Source: Paracoccaceae bacterium
GTDB lineage: Bacteria; Pseudomonadota; Alphaproteobacteria; Rhodobacterales; Rhodobacteraceae
Direction: 5' to 3'
Length of the DNA: 47,955 nt
Assembly: GCA_030148005.1 (NCBI GenBank)
Contig: JASBUI010000041.1
Location: forward strand, 1 to 47,955
Positions 16,018 through 26,039 of the stretch are shown piece after piece (within the stretch, counting starts at the first letter, position 1; every line of letters begins with the position of its first letter). The notes below the pieces were generated by a model. The model made no database searches. It was not told where the DNA came from and saw only the letters and a list, made by a program, of their open reading frames with translations. The position numbers and the translations under genes were made by a program.

Positions 16018-17034
16018 TCAGCTGTCCTGCCCGCCCTCTCGCGGGTGCGGGCGCGCCGGGCTTTCTTTCAAAAGGCCGCCAAGGCCCATGGCGGCTATGT
16101 CGTCATCGGTGGGATCAACTCCGCAAAGAATGCGCTCTATCACCCAGTCGGCGCCATTCAGCGCAGGTGAGCGCGCGCATCCCGGAAGGCCGATGACAGG
16201 GCGCGCGCCGATCGTGCCGTGAAACAAAAGGTTCCCCGGATCGACCGGCATTCCAAAACGCGCAAGCCTGCCCCCTGCCCGCCCAAGCGCCGCGGGCGCG
16301 GTGTCACGTATATCTGACGTGGCCGAGGCGGTGAGGATCAGGATGACCTGCGCCTTCGCTGCGGCAATAGCCTCTGCCAGGGCCGTCTCGGTATGGGGGA
16401 CGGTGCGCACATCCGTCAGCTTGGCGCCCAGGGCCTCAAGCCTGCGCGAAACCGCAAGGGTGCCCTTGCCGGAAAGGTCCTGCGGCGCGCCTGCAAGTTC
16501 GGTCAGGATCAGCGCGGCCGAGGTCAGCACGGCCGGTTGCAGGCGAATGGCCCCGGCGGCGGCGACCTTTGCGCGATCAAGATCGGCGCGCGGCACGCCG
16601 TAGCTAATGATCTTGATGGTTCCAATCAACGCGCCCGCATCTGCCCGCCGAAAGGGGCGCGGCGCGGCAAAGGTGATCATCGGATCGACGCGGTTCAGCG
16701 CGGTCACGCGCGCTGCGTCAAGCACCACGATGCCGGGCCGGGTGGCATAGAGGTTGACGCGCCCGGTCGAGGCGCGCGCGATGCGGATATTGGCAGCGTC
16801 AGGATCGGGCACCAATGCGGCGGCAAGTTCGGCGGCGGCGAGGTTCTCATCACAGTCATCCGGGCCCAGCCGGGCAATGACAACCTCGGACAGGCCCACG
16901 CCCTGCAAAAGCGCGATGTCGCCTGCCTCAAGGGTTTTTCCCTTGCGTAGCATACGGCCACCGCCAAGCGGCTCTGAATGGGCAAGGATGCCGCCCTCTG
17001 CCCGGGCAAGCGGGACCGGTCCAAACTCCATCAT
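16018..17034 (-). CDS. Molybdopterin-binding protein (MoeA/MoCF-like)
   Basis: The 338-residue protein has the MoCF/MoeA-type molybdopterin-binding domain in its C-terminal half: VRTVPHTETALAEAIAAAKAQVILILTASATSDIRDTAPAAL, then HGTIGARPVIGLPGCARSPALNGADWVIERIL. The first half resembles the linker region of MoeA-like proteins (GKTLEAGDIALLQGVGLSEV). It probably helps insert or modify molybdenum cofactor for a hydroxylase of the CODH/xanthine dehydrogenase class. It overlaps the XdhC gene stop by 4 bases. Its client enzyme should be a coxL product, which is absent from the window. Confidence 0.85.
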   Translation of the reverse strand: MMEFGPVPLARAEGGILAHSEPLGGGRMLRKGKTLEAGDIALLQGVGLSEVVIARLGPDDCDENLAAAELAAALVPDPDAANIRIARASTGRVNLYATRPGIVVLDAARVTALNRVDPMITFAAPRPFRRADAGALIGTIKIISYGVPRADLDRAKVAAAGAIRLQPAVLTSAALILTELAGAPQDLSGKGTLAVSRRLEALGAKLTDVRTVPHTETALAEAIAAAKAQVILILTASATSDIRDTAPAALGRAGGRLARFGMPVDPGNLLFHGTIGARPVIGLPGCARSPALNGADWVIERILCGVDPTDDDIAAMGLGGLLKESPARPHPREGGQDS

Positions 17035-18011
17035 TTCTGCCTGAGGTTTTGGGTGATTTCGGCCATGACGGCGATGGCAATCTCGGCCGGGGTCTGGGCG
17101 CCGATGTTCAGCCCCACTGGCGCGTGCAACCGGTCGATCCGATCTTGCGCCAGACCGGCCTCAGTAAGGCGCGCCACACGTTTGGCGTGGGTGCGGGTCG
17201 AGCCAAGGCTGCCGACATAAAAGGCGGGGCTTTGAAGCGCGACGATAAGCGCGGGATCGTCCAGCTTGGGATCATGGGTCAGGGTGACGACGGCGGTGCG
17301 CGCGTCGATCCCAAGGGCGCTTAGCGCGGCATCGGGCCATTCGCTGATCAGCGTCTCGCCGGGAAAGCGCGCGGCATTGCCAAAAGCGCCGCGCGGATCG
17401 ACAACGGTCGTGTCATAGCCTGCCTGATGCGCCATTGCGACGAGCGGCTGGGCGATATGCACCGCGCCGACGACGATCAGTTTCAGCGGCGGGTTCTGGA
17501 TGGCGACAAAGCGCGCGCCTTCAAAACCTGACCGGTCGGCGCGAAAACGTTCGGGGAACTGGTCCGGCGCGGCCAGCTCACGCTGCCATGTATCTGTATC
17601 CACGACATAGGCCACCGCGCGCGCATCCCGCCGGGCGGCGACGAGATCGGCCAGAAGGGCGGGATCAAGCGCGCCCGAAGCGCGGCCTGCATCCAGTGGT
17701 TCGACCAGCACACGGATGCGCCCGCCGCAGGCCAGCCCGACGGCAAAAGCCTCATCATCCGAAACGCCGTATTCAAGAATGCGGGGCGCGCCATCTTCCA
17801 GCGCTTCGATCGCTTCAAGAACCACCGCGCCCTCAACACAGCCGCCCGAGACCGAGCCTTCCATCTGGCCATCGGCGCTGACAGCCAGAAGGCTTCCCAC
17901 AGGGCGCGGCGCCGAGCCCCATGTTTCAACGACCCAAGCAAGGGCCGTGGCGCGGCCCTGATTGTGCCAGTCAAGCGCGAGGGCGGCGATATCGGTTTTG
18001 TCAGGTGCCAT
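17031..18011 (-). CDS. XdhC/CoxI-family molybdenum cofactor chaperone
   Basis: This 326-residue protein has the XdhC_CoxI N-terminal domain (AWVVETWGSAPRPVGSLLAVSADGQMEGSVSGGCVEGAVV, with the conserved GGCVE cysteine) and the C-terminal Rossmann domain (LIVVGAVHIAQPLVAMAHQAGYDTTVVDPRGAF; YVGSLGSTRTHAKRVARL). XdhC proteins hold sulfurated molybdenum cofactor and deliver it to the catalytic subunit of molybdenum hydroxylases. It forms a coupled pair with the downstream molybdopterin-binding gene and is probably part of the same functional set as coxS and coxM. Confidence 0.93.
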   Translation of the reverse strand: MAPDKTDIAALALDWHNQGRATALAWVVETWGSAPRPVGSLLAVSADGQMEGSVSGGCVEGAVVLEAIEALEDGAPRILEYGVSDDEAFAVGLACGGRIRVLVEPLDAGRASGALDPALLADLVAARRDARAVAYVVDTDTWQRELAAPDQFPERFRADRSGFEGARFVAIQNPPLKLIVVGAVHIAQPLVAMAHQAGYDTTVVDPRGAFGNAARFPGETLISEWPDAALSALGIDARTAVVTLTHDPKLDDPALIVALQSPAFYVGSLGSTRTHAKRVARLTEAGLAQDRIDRLHAPVGLNIGAQTPAEIAIAVMAEITQNLRQK

Positions 18012-18132
18012 TCAGGGGTGCCCGGTTCATCTAAGGATAGGTATGTTCAAGTTCTGACAGTGCAACGGCAAGGCCGCAAGGCGCGCCGTCCATTGCGCGC
18101 CCAGATGGACCATGTGAAAGTCAAAGCCCTTT

Positions 18133-18156
18133 GCCAAGCCGATTGCCAAGCCGATT
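18133..18156. repeat. 12-bp tandem duplication upstream of gcdH
   Basis: GCCAAGCCGATT occurs twice in direct tandem, with GCC starting a third unit, in the divergent region between xdhC and gcdH. It is likely a small slippage duplication. Confidence 0.6.
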
Positions 18157-18210
18157 GCCCTGCGCGCGGCAAGAAGCTAGGAGATGGGCAAACCCATAAG
18201 GAGCTGCGCA

Positions 18211-19431
18211 ATGACGCTTTCAACGCCGATCCACGGCCAGGACAAGCCTGAACTGAACCGCTTTAGCTGGGACGACCCCTTTCACCTTGAAACGCAGCTT
18301 AGTGAAGATGAGCGCATGTTGCGCGACGCGGCGCGCGGCTTTGCCGGGGCCAAGCTGGCCCCCCGGATTATCGATGCCTACCGCGAGGCGACCGTGGCGC
18401 CCGAGATCTTTGCCGAAATGGGAGAGGCCGGGCTTTTGGGTCTGACGGTGCCAGAGGAATACGGCGGTCTGGGCGCGGGCTATGTCACCTATGGGCTTGT
18501 TGCGCGCGAGATTGAGCGCGTCGATTCGGGCTATCGGTCGATGATGTCGGTGCAATCGTCGTTGGTGATGTATCCGATCTTTGCCTATGGCAGCGAAGAG
18601 CAGCGGCGAAAATACCTGCCCGAACTGGCCGCGGGCCGGATGATCGGCTGTTTCGGGCTGACCGAACCTGACGCGGGATCGGACCCCGGGGGCATGAAAA
18701 CGCGGGCCGAGAAGACGGCGACGGGCTATCGGCTCAGCGGGTCCAAGATGTGGATTTCGAACGCGCCGATTGCGGATGTCTTTGTTGTCTGGGCCAAGTC
18801 CGATGCGCATGGGGGCAAGATACGTGGCTTTGTTCTGGACAAGGGCACCAAGGGGCTGAGCGCGCCCAAGATCGGCGGCAAGCTTAGCCTTCGGGCCAGC
18901 GTCACCGGCGAGATCGTGATGGACGGCGTCGAGGTGGGCGAGGATGCGCTTTTGCCGGGCGTTGAGGGCCTGAAGGGGCCGTTTGGCTGCCTTAACCGCG
19001 CACGGTTCGGCATTTCATGGGGCGTGATGGGCGCGGCAGAGTATTGCTGGCATGCGGCGCGCCAGTACGGGCTGGACCGCAAGCAGTTCGGCAAGCCGCT
19101 GGCGGGGACGCAGCTGTTTCAGAAAAAGCTGGCCGACATGCAGACAGACATCGCGATGGGCCTTCAGGGCGCGCTGCGGCTGGGCCGCATGATGGAAGAT
19201 CACAGCGCCTCGCCCGAGCTGATAAGCCTGATGAAACGCAACAATTGTGGCAAAGCGCTGGAGATTGCGCGCCATGCGCGGGACATGCATGGCGGCAACG
19301 GAATATCGGAAGAGTTTCAGGTGATGCGCCATATGGTAAATCTAGAAACTGTAAATACTTACGAAGGGGCGCATGACGTTCATGCGCTTATCCTAGGGCG
19401 CGCGCAAACCGGGTTGCAGGCGTTCTTTTGA
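18211..19431 (+). CDS. gcdH: Glutaryl-CoA dehydrogenase
   Basis: The 406-residue flavoprotein oxidises and decarboxylates glutaryl-CoA to crotonyl-CoA in lysine and tryptophan breakdown. It has the acyl-CoA dehydrogenase signatures [17 protein letters not shown] and [10 protein letters not shown], and the subgroup-specific [20 protein letters not shown] with the catalytic glutamate in YEG. N-terminal [19 protein letters not shown] is also typical of GcdH. The ATG at 18211 has AAGGAG seven bases upstream and is preferred over ATG 18184. No other lysine-degradation gene is adjacent. A hairpin follows the stop codon. Confidence 0.93.
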   Translation: MTLSTPIHGQDKPELNRFSWDDPFHLETQLSEDERMLRDAARGFAGAKLAPRIIDAYREATVAPEIFAEMGEAGLLGLTVPEEYGGLGAGYVTYGLVAREIERVDSGYRSMMSVQSSLVMYPIFAYGSEEQRRKYLPELAAGRMIGCFGLTEPDAGSDPGGMKTRAEKTATGYRLSGSKMWISNAPIADVFVVWAKSDAHGGKIRGFVLDKGTKGLSAPKIGGKLSLRASVTGEIVMDGVEVGEDALLPGVEGLKGPFGCLNRARFGISWGVMGAAEYCWHAARQYGLDRKQFGKPLAGTQLFQKKLADMQTDIAMGLQGALRLGRMMEDHSASPELISLMKRNNCGKALEIARHARDMHGGNGISEEFQVMRHMVNLETVNTYEGAHDVHALILGRAQTGLQAFF

Positions 19432-19437
19432 GTTTTG

Positions 19438-19454
19438 TTCCGGCGTGGCCGGAA
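19438..19454. terminator. Hairpin after gcdH
   Basis: TTCCGGC and GCCGGAA form a perfect 7-bp stem with a GTG loop, 7 bases after the gcdH stop. There is no T-tract behind it on the plus strand, so it could instead be a 3'-end stabilising structure. Confidence 0.4.
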
Positions 19455-19563
19455 GTGTAGTAAGGAAGGCGGCGGGCCTTTGTGGGGTCACAGACCTGCC
19501 GGATTTGCGACGGGGAATGGTCGCGAAATCGGCCGCCGCACTTCTTAATTCCGCCCGAAAGAT

Positions 19564-19581
19564 TTGTGAAATCGTTCACAA
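19564..19581. promoter_or_regulatory. CRP-like palindrome upstream of the 19614 gene
   Basis: TTGTGAA and TTCACAA form a perfect 7-bp inverted repeat with a 4-base spacer. The inner part is TGTGA-N6-TCACA, the exact CRP/FNR-superfamily consensus in its CRP form. The site ends 32 bases before the start codon, which would place it near or over the promoter, so either activation or repression is possible. Confidence 0.5.
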
Positions 19582-19613
19582 TAAGCTGGGGTGGAGCGTG
19601 AAGGGACGAGCAG

Positions 19614-20546
19614 ATGGCAGACGCGGAGAATGATCTTGTCGATCTTTCGGATAAGGAATGGCTTGCTGAGCTGTCTCTTATCGGTGAGGACAAGGGATAC
19701 TTTGAAAATCTAGGGCCGGACCATTCGGTCCTTTTTGCCGAGGAAAGCCCGCGGCTTCTGGTCAGTTTCATGACCATGAAATCGGCAAGAACGCTTTCTG
19801 ATGATGGCTTGCCTTATGTTCTGTCCATGCTGCCCGGCTGGTCGCATCTGATTGTTCTTTGCGACCACGAAACATGGTACCGCGACCCTTGCGTTTATGG
19901 CTATTTCGACCGGCTTGTGGATGACGGGTTTCTTGAAGATTTCGATCAGGTCGTCTTTATGGGCGCCGGATCATGCGGCTATGCGGCCGCGGCCTATTCG
20001 GTGGCAGCGCCCGGCGCGCGGGTTCTGGCGATGGAGCCGCAGGCAACGCTTGAGCCATTGCTGACAGGCTGGGACCCGCGGTTTCGCAAGTATCGCCGCC
20101 TGCCCTTTGGGGACCGCTATGCCTTTGCCCCCGACATGATCGAGGCGGCCGATGGCGCGCTGGTTCTGTTTGATCCCACGAACGATCCCGACGCCATGCA
20201 TGCCGCGCTGTTTCACCGCGCGCATGTGCGGCTAAAGCAAATGCGCCTTTTTGGCGGACGTATCGAGGCGGGATTGCTGGAGATGGGCCTATTGGCGCCG
20301 ATCATCGAGCATCTGGGCGATGGATCGCTTGACGATCGCACCTTTGCCGGGCTTTTGCGTGCGCGGCGCGGCTACATGCCTTATCTTCGTGCCCTGCTAA
20401 GCTATCGCGACATCGAAGGGCGCGAAAAAGCCGCCATGGCGATCTGTCGCCATACCACAGAGCGCTACAAGGCGCCGCGTTTCCGGCGGCGGCTGGCCGC
20501 GCTTGAGGCGCCGCAGGTCGATCCAGAGGCCGCCGAAGCCGAATAG
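19614..20546 (+). CDS. Uncharacterised alpha/beta-hydrolase-fold-like protein
   Basis: The 310-residue soluble protein is not one I can name with certainty. Residues 112-122 (VVFMGAGSCGY region) form a strand followed by an AxSxG-type nucleophile elbow with Ser120, followed by a small-residue helix and the next strand (ARVLAMEPQA), as in alpha/beta hydrolases. A later YRRLPFGDRYAFAPDM and a basic C terminus (RRRLAALE) are visible. Members of this family in Rhodobacteraceae are, as I recall, sometimes labelled phosphoadenosine phosphosulfate reductase; I see no PAPS loop or cysteine motif to support that. It stands alone behind a CRP-like palindrome, and its start has AGGGA upstream. Confidence 0.75.
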   Translation: MADAENDLVDLSDKEWLAELSLIGEDKGYFENLGPDHSVLFAEESPRLLVSFMTMKSARTLSDDGLPYVLSMLPGWSHLIVLCDHETWYRDPCVYGYFDRLVDDGFLEDFDQVVFMGAGSCGYAAAAYSVAAPGARVLAMEPQATLEPLLTGWDPRFRKYRRLPFGDRYAFAPDMIEAADGALVLFDPTNDPDAMHAALFHRAHVRLKQMRLFGGRIEAGLLEMGLLAPIIEHLGDGSLDDRTFAGLLRARRGYMPYLRALLSYRDIEGREKAAMAICRHTTERYKAPRFRRRLAALEAPQVDPEAAEAE

Positions 20547-20640
20547 TTTCAACCCTTATTGCCACAGAGCGGCGCTTTGGCGCGGAAATTGTGGCGCCAA
20601 GCCTATTCCAACGGCTGTGCCTGCGTGCTAGCGGAACGTC

Positions 20641-21690
20641 ATGACAACGACGCTGACAATCCGCCGCCCCGACGACTGGCACCTGCATCTGCGCGATGGC
20701 GAGATGCTAAAGGCCGTGTTGCCGGAAACGACGCGCCATTTTGCACGCGCGATCATCATGCCCAACCTTGTCCCGCCGGTGGTGACGCTTGACGACGCGC
20801 GCGCCTACCATGGCCGGATCATGGACGCCCTGCCCCAAGGCGCGGCGTTCGATCCGCTGATGACGCTTTATCTGACCGAAAACACCGATGCCGATGACGT
20901 GGCGGCGGCCCATGCCAGCGGGCTTGTAAAAGCGGTCAAGCTTTACCCGGCGGGGGCCACGACAAATTCGGCCTCGGGGGTCAGCAATCTGGACGCGGTG
21001 CGCGGTGTGCTTGAACGGATGGCCGAGATCGGTCTGCCGCTTTGCGTGCACGGCGAGGTGACCGACCCGGAGGTCGACATCTTTGATCGCGAGGCGGTGT
21101 TCATCGACCGGGTGCTGGAGCCGATGCGCCGCGCGGTGCCGGGTCTGCGGGTGGTGATGGAACATATCACCACTGCCGATGGGGTCGAATACGCGCGAAC
21201 GGGGGATGGCGATCTGGGCGCTACGATCACCACTCATCACCTGATGATCAACCGCAACCACATGTTGGTGGGCGGGATCCGGCCGCATTACTACTGCCTT
21301 CCGGTGGTCAAACGCGCGCGCCACCAAAAGGCGCTGCGCGAGGCGGCAACCAGCGGCGAGGCGCGGTTCTTTCTGGGAACCGACAGCGCGCCGCACAATG
21401 ACGCGGGCAAAGAAAGCGCTTGTGGCTGCGCCGGGGTGTTTTCGGCCAGCAACACGATGTCCTGCCTTGCGCATGTCTTTGAAGAGGAAAACGCGCTAAA
21501 CCGGCTTGAGGCCTTTGCCTCACTTAACGGCCCCGCCTTTTACCGCCTGCCGCCGAATGAGACGCGCCTGACGCTGACGCGCCAGGGGCCCGTTGATTAC
21601 CCCGCCAAGATCGAAACCGGCGTTGGGCCTGTCACGCTGTTTGACCCCGGCCATCCGCTTTTATGGGCGGTCAGCGAGGCCGCCGCCTGA
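20641..21690 (+). CDS. pyrC: Dihydroorotase (class II)
   Basis: The 349-residue zinc enzyme cyclises carbamoyl aspartate to dihydroorotate in pyrimidine synthesis. The metal-binding HxH is in [13 protein letters not shown], the carboxylated lysine is expected in [18 protein letters not shown], and CVHGE, MEHITT and [10 protein letters not shown] supply the other ligands. These are the E. coli PyrC-type (single-domain) features. It is followed by pyrE after 55 bases, and the two probably form an operon. The ribosome binding site is weak (CGGAACG). Confidence 0.96.
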   Translation: MTTTLTIRRPDDWHLHLRDGEMLKAVLPETTRHFARAIIMPNLVPPVVTLDDARAYHGRIMDALPQGAAFDPLMTLYLTENTDADDVAAAHASGLVKAVKLYPAGATTNSASGVSNLDAVRGVLERMAEIGLPLCVHGEVTDPEVDIFDREAVFIDRVLEPMRRAVPGLRVVMEHITTADGVEYARTGDGDLGATITTHHLMINRNHMLVGGIRPHYYCLPVVKRARHQKALREAATSGEARFFLGTDSAPHNDAGKESACGCAGVFSASNTMSCLAHVFEEENALNRLEAFASLNGPAFYRLPPNETRLTLTRQGPVDYPAKIETGVGPVTLFDPGHPLLWAVSEAAA

Positions 21691-21745
21691 TCCACCGCCT
21701 AGAATGAACCCCAAGTAAACCGACCGCCAAAGGAAAGCCGCTGCC

Positions 21746-22426
21746 ATGATCCCTTCTTCATTTCCCGACAAATCCGAGATTGCCCGCCTGACGGCGCGGA
21801 TGCTGCTGGAGATCAAGGCGGTTCACTTCAACGCCGAGGATCCCTTTACGCTGTCCTCTGGCCTGCCCTCGCCCACCTATATCGACTGTCGCAAGCTGAT
21901 CAGCTTTCCGCGCATTCGTTCGGCGCTGATGGATTTCATGGTGGTGACCGTGATGCGCGATGCGGGGTTTGAGGCCTTCGACAATATCGCAGGCGGCGAA
22001 ACGGCGGGGATACCCTTTGCGGCGCTGGTGGCCGAGCGCATGGCGCTGCCGATGACTTATGTGCGCAAGAAACCCAAGGGCTATGGGCGCAATGCGCGTA
22101 TCGAGGGCACGATGGGGGAAGGCGAGCGTGTTCTTCTGGTTGAGGATCTGACCACCGACGGGGGTTCCAAGCTGTCGTTTGTGGACGCGATCCGTGAAAC
22201 CGGCGCCAGTTGCGGCCACACGGCGGTGATTTTCTATTACGACATCTTTCCCGAGACGATCAAAACGCTGGGCGATCACGGCGTGACGCTGCACCATTTG
22301 TGTACATGGTGGGATGTTCTGGCTGAGGCGCGCGCATCGGCGGCCTTTGACGAGGCCACGCTGGGCGAGGTCGAGGCCTTTCTTAACGATCCGCGCAAAT
22401 GGCAGGCCGAGCGCGCGGCCAAGTGA
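21746..22426 (+). CDS. pyrE: Orotate phosphoribosyltransferase
   Basis: The 226-residue enzyme joins orotate to PRPP to give orotidine 5'-phosphate. The PRPP loop [15 protein letters not shown] and the [19 protein letters not shown] and [17 protein letters not shown] segments are diagnostic. An AAAGGAA ribosome binding site precedes the ATG. It follows pyrC directly, so two consecutive-pathway neighbours are co-expressed. The end is well separated from dnaB, which has its own promoter candidate. Confidence 0.96.
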   Translation: MIPSSFPDKSEIARLTARMLLEIKAVHFNAEDPFTLSSGLPSPTYIDCRKLISFPRIRSALMDFMVVTVMRDAGFEAFDNIAGGETAGIPFAALVAERMALPMTYVRKKPKGYGRNARIEGTMGEGERVLLVEDLTTDGGSKLSFVDAIRETGASCGHTAVIFYYDIFPETIKTLGDHGVTLHHLCTWWDVLAEARASAAFDEATLGEVEAFLNDPRKWQAERAAK

Positions 22427-22507
22427 GGCGCGCGCGCAACGCTTGGAAAAAACTTGGGCGCGCCGGCGGGCCGGCAAAGCGGGATTTGCGCTGAGCGCTA
22501 CCAGATG

Positions 22508-22537
22508 TTGACGAAACGGCGCCTGATGACGCAATAT
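22508..22537 (+). promoter_or_regulatory. Candidate promoter of dnaB
   Basis: TTGACG (22508-22513) and CAATAT (22532-22537) with an 18-base spacer resemble a housekeeping promoter, 100 bases upstream of dnaB. A TTTTCCACA sequence at 22563-22571, which matches the loose DnaA-box consensus, lies in the leader. Confidence 0.45.
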
Positions 22538-22638
22538 GGCGGCGTTGCCGACTGCGCACAGGTTTTCCACAGAGATATACATTTTGCGCATTCAGGACCT
22601 TTTACTTATTCCCATGGGAACAAGCAGTAGGGGCAGAA

Positions 22639-24135
22639 ATGAACGAAGTCGCGACGATAAATCCGGTTGGCCCACAGGCCGACGGCGTTAACCTTCCGCA
22701 TAATATCGAGGCCGAACAACAGCTTCTTGGCGCGATCCTGACCAACAATGACATCTATGACCGGATCGCTTCGATCATCGGGGCGCAGCATTTCTATGAC
22801 CCGGTACATGCGCGAATCTATGAAATTGCCTCGGCGCGAATTCAGAAGAACGCTTTGGCGTCTCCGGTCACGCTGAAGGCCTTTCTTGAGGATGACGAGG
22901 GGCTGAAGGAACTGGGCGGTCCGGCCTATCTGGCCCGTCTTGCGGGCGCGGCGATCAGCGGATTTGCGGCGCGCGACTATGCCCAGATGATCTATGATCT
23001 GGCAATCCGGCGCGAGTTGATTGCGCTGGGGCGCGATATCAGCGCGCAGGCGGCCGAGGTCAATGTCGAGAGCGAGCCGCGAGAGCAGATCATCGAGGCC
23101 GAGCAGCGGCTTTACAAGCTGGGCGAGGAAGGACAGGGCGAAACGGGTTTCCAGTCGTTCCTCAAAGCTGTGACCGATGCGGTAATGGTGGCAAATGCCG
23201 CCTATCAGCGCGATGGCGGGCTGGCCGGGGTTTCGACCGGGCTTCAGGATCTGGACAAGAAACTGGGCGGTTTGCACAAATCGGACCTTTTGATCCTCGC
23301 CGGGCGCCCGTCGATGGGTAAAACCTCACTTGCGACCAACGTCGCCTTCAACATTGCCAAGGCCTATAAGCGCGGGCAGCTTCCCGACGGCTCTGAAGGG
23401 GCGGTCAACGGCGGTGTTGTCGGGTTCTTCAGCCTTGAGATGTCGGCCGAGCAGCTGGCGGCGCGTATCCTGTCCGAAGCTTCCGAAGTTCCCTCCGAAC
23501 AGATCCGCCGCGGTGATATGACCGAGGGCGAGTTCCGCCGCTTTGTCGAGGCGGCCAAGACGCTTGAGGCCTGCCCGCTTTACATCGACGACACGCCTGC
23601 CCTGCCGATCAGCCAGCTTGCGGCGCGGGCGCGGCGGCTGAAGCGTACCCATGGGCTTGATGCACTGTTCATCGACTATCTTCAGCTGGTGCGCCCGGCC
23701 ACGGCCAAGGACAGCCGCGTCAACGAGGTCAGCGAGATCACCCAAGGCCTGAAGGCAATCGCCAAAGAACTGAACATACCCGTTGTCGCGCTTTCGCAGC
23801 TAAGCCGTCAGGTGGAAAGCCGCGAAGACAAGCGCCCGCAACTGTCGGACCTGCGCGAATCCGGCTCGATCGAGCAGGACGCGGACGTTGTGATGTTCGT
23901 CTACCGCGAGGAATATTACAAAGAGCGCGAGAAACCCAGCGACCACGAGATGGACAAGATGGCGATGTGGCAGGATGAGATGGAGGCCGTGCATGGCAAG
24001 GCCGAAGTGATCATCGGCAAACAGCGGCACGGGCCGATCGGATCGGTCGATCTGTCCTTCGAGGGCCGCTTCACGCGCTTTGGAAACCTTGTGAAACCCT
24101 GGCAGGACAACGGCGGCGGTGGCGGTCAGTTCTGA
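22639..24135 (+). CDS. dnaB: Replicative DNA helicase DnaB
   Basis: The 498-residue hexameric helicase unwinds DNA at the replication fork. The N-terminal domain opens with LPHNIEAEQQLLGAILTNNDIYDRI. The RecA-like motor shows the Walker A GRPSMGKTSLATNVA, FSLEMSAEQLAARIL, the Walker B-type LDALFIDYLQLV, ALSQLSRQVESREDKRPQLSDLRESGSIEQDADVVMFVYR, and a C-terminal KQRHGPIGSVDLSFEGRFTRF. No intein interrupts it. GGGG is seen upstream of the ATG. alr follows after 75 bases. Confidence 0.98.
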   Translation: MNEVATINPVGPQADGVNLPHNIEAEQQLLGAILTNNDIYDRIASIIGAQHFYDPVHARIYEIASARIQKNALASPVTLKAFLEDDEGLKELGGPAYLARLAGAAISGFAARDYAQMIYDLAIRRELIALGRDISAQAAEVNVESEPREQIIEAEQRLYKLGEEGQGETGFQSFLKAVTDAVMVANAAYQRDGGLAGVSTGLQDLDKKLGGLHKSDLLILAGRPSMGKTSLATNVAFNIAKAYKRGQLPDGSEGAVNGGVVGFFSLEMSAEQLAARILSEASEVPSEQIRRGDMTEGEFRRFVEAAKTLEACPLYIDDTPALPISQLAARARRLKRTHGLDALFIDYLQLVRPATAKDSRVNEVSEITQGLKAIAKELNIPVVALSQLSRQVESREDKRPQLSDLRESGSIEQDADVVMFVYREEYYKEREKPSDHEMDKMAMWQDEMEAVHGKAEVIIGKQRHGPIGSVDLSFEGRFTRFGNLVKPWQDNGGGGGQF

Positions 24136-24210
24136 CCAAAGCCACGCCAAGACGGCAGGCCGTGGCAGAAAGCGCCTTGACCTTGCGCCTTGGGCTGTCG
24201 AGAAACGCGC

Positions 24211-25260
24211 ATGGCTACTGGAACGCTGACAATTGACCTGAGCGCGATTGCCGACAACTGGCGATCGCTGAACGCAGCTTCGGGCGGGGCGGTTGAAACG
24301 GCCGCGGTCGTCAAGGCGGATGGCTATGGGCTTGGCGCGGGGCGCGTTGCGCGCACGCTGGCACAGGCCGGGGCCCGGCGCTTTTTCGTTGCGGTGGCCG
24401 AAGAAGGCGCCGCGGTGCGCGAAGCCTTGGGTCCGGGGCCGGAGATTTGCGTCTTTTCAGGGCATATGGCGGGCGACACCGATATGATCGCCGATCTTGA
24501 TCTGACGCCGATGCTGAACTCTGTCGATCAACTGACGCGCCATATGGAGGCCCTGCCCGGCCACAGCTTTGGCATTCAGCTGGACACGGGCATGAACCGT
24601 CTGGGGCTGGAGCCGGCCGAATGGGCGGCGGTGCGCGATCTGATCGCGGCACAGTCGCCGCGGCTGATCATGAGCCATCTGGCCAATGCAGATGAGCCGG
24701 GCCATGCGCAAAACGCCGCGCAGCTGGCCTGCTTTCGCGAGATGACCGATGGGTTTGATGCGCCCCGCTCGCTGGCGGCGACGGGCGGCATTCTTTTGGG
24801 GCCAGAGTATCATTTCGACGTCACCCGCCCCGGCATAGGTCTTTACGGCGGGCTGCCTTTTGATGAGGCAAAGCCGGTGGCCACGCTGGCCCTGCCGGTG
24901 ATCCAGCTGCGGGATCTGGAGGCGGGCGAAACCGTGGGTTATGGCGCGACGTGGCAGGCAGATGAACCTGCCAAAATAGCCACGGTTTCAGCAGGTTATG
25001 CCGATGGGTTAATCCGCACGATGTCAGGCCGGGCGATGCTATATGCCAATGGTGTGGCCTGCCCGCTTGCGGGGCGCGTTTCGATGGATCTTTTGACGGT
25101 GGATGTCACCCATCTGACGCAAGTGCCGCGAGAGCTTGAAATTCTGGGGCCGGATCAAAGCGTCGATCAGCTTGCCGATGCTGCGGGCACGATCGGATAT
25201 GAGATACTGACCAGCCTTGGCGCGCGCTATCAGCGCCGTTATCTGGGCGCGGGCGGATGA
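24211..25260 (+). CDS. alr: Alanine racemase
   Basis: The 349-residue PLP enzyme interconverts L- and D-alanine for peptidoglycan. The PLP-lysine motif [16 protein letters not shown] is near the N terminus, [13 protein letters not shown] and ISHLANAD-type segments follow, and the second catalytic tyrosine is in [15 protein letters not shown]. The C-terminal [13 protein letters not shown] is also typical. I chose ATG 24211 over the upstream TTG 24190. Its stop overlaps the mlaE start by 4 bases, so the cell-wall precursor gene and the lipid-transport pair are co-translated. Confidence 0.95.
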   Translation: MATGTLTIDLSAIADNWRSLNAASGGAVETAAVVKADGYGLGAGRVARTLAQAGARRFFVAVAEEGAAVREALGPGPEICVFSGHMAGDTDMIADLDLTPMLNSVDQLTRHMEALPGHSFGIQLDTGMNRLGLEPAEWAAVRDLIAAQSPRLIMSHLANADEPGHAQNAAQLACFREMTDGFDAPRSLAATGGILLGPEYHFDVTRPGIGLYGGLPFDEAKPVATLALPVIQLRDLEAGETVGYGATWQADEPAKIATVSAGYADGLIRTMSGRAMLYANGVACPLAGRVSMDLLTVDVTHLTQVPRELEILGPDQSVDQLADAAGTIGYEILTSLGARYQRRYLGAGG

Positions 25261-26039
25261 GCGTTTTGTCCCCTGTTGCCGCGATCGGCCGCTCGACCAT
25301 GGGCGCGCTGGCGGCGATCGGGCGCATCGCGATCTTTGCCGGGCGCACGGCCAGCCACGTCTTTCGCCCCCCCTTTTACCCGCGCGAGTTTGCAACAGCG
25401 CTGGCCGGCATCGGCTATTTCAGCCTGCCTGTCGTGGGCATGACCGCGCTTTTCACCGGCGGGGCGCTGGCCTTGCAGATCTTTGCGGGCGGCGCGCGTT
25501 TCAATGCCGAAGCGGTGGTGCCGCAGATCGTGGCGATCGGCATGGTGCGCGAGCTGGGCCCGGTTCTGGTCGGCCTGATGATCGCCGCGCGCGTCACTTC
25601 ATCAATTGCCGCCGAGATTGCGACGATGAAAGTGACCGAGCAGATCGATGCGCTGGTCACCCTGTCGACCCATCCGATCAAATACCTTGTCGTGCCGCGG
25701 GTTCTTGCGGCCCTGATAACCGTGCCGATCCTTGTGGGGATAGGCGATGTGATCGGCGTCTTTGGCGGCTACCTTGTGGGCACCTTGCGCCTTGGGTTCA
25801 ACCCGGCGGCCTATATCCAGAACACCGTTGATTTCCTTGAGTTCTGGGACATCGCATCATCGCTTATCAAGGGCGCGGCCTTTGGCGGGATCGCCGCGCT
25901 GATGGGCTGTTTTTACGGCATGGCCTCAGAGCGCGGGGCGCAGGGCGTCGGACGCGCGACAAAAGCGTCGGTCGTGGCGGCGGCGGTTTTGATCCTTGCG
26001 GCCAACTTCCTTCTTACACAGGCGTTTTTCTCGGTATGA
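25257..26039 (+). CDS. mlaE: MlaE-type ABC permease (phospholipid transport)
   Basis: The 260-residue permease has five or six membrane segments and the MlaE/YrbE signatures [64 protein letters not shown] and [34 protein letters not shown]. MlaE moves lipids at the inner membrane in the MCE-type transporter with MlaF, MlaD and MlaB. It overlaps alr upstream and mlaF downstream by 4 bases each. No MCE-domain gene follows. Confidence 0.94.
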   Translation: MSVLSPVAAIGRSTMGALAAIGRIAIFAGRTASHVFRPPFYPREFATALAGIGYFSLPVVGMTALFTGGALALQIFAGGARFNAEAVVPQIVAIGMVRELGPVLVGLMIAARVTSSIAAEIATMKVTEQIDALVTLSTHPIKYLVVPRVLAALITVPILVGIGDVIGVFGGYLVGTLRLGFNPAAYIQNTVDFLEFWDIASSLIKGAAFGGIAALMGCFYGMASERGAQGVGRATKASVVAAAVLILAANFLLTQAFFSV

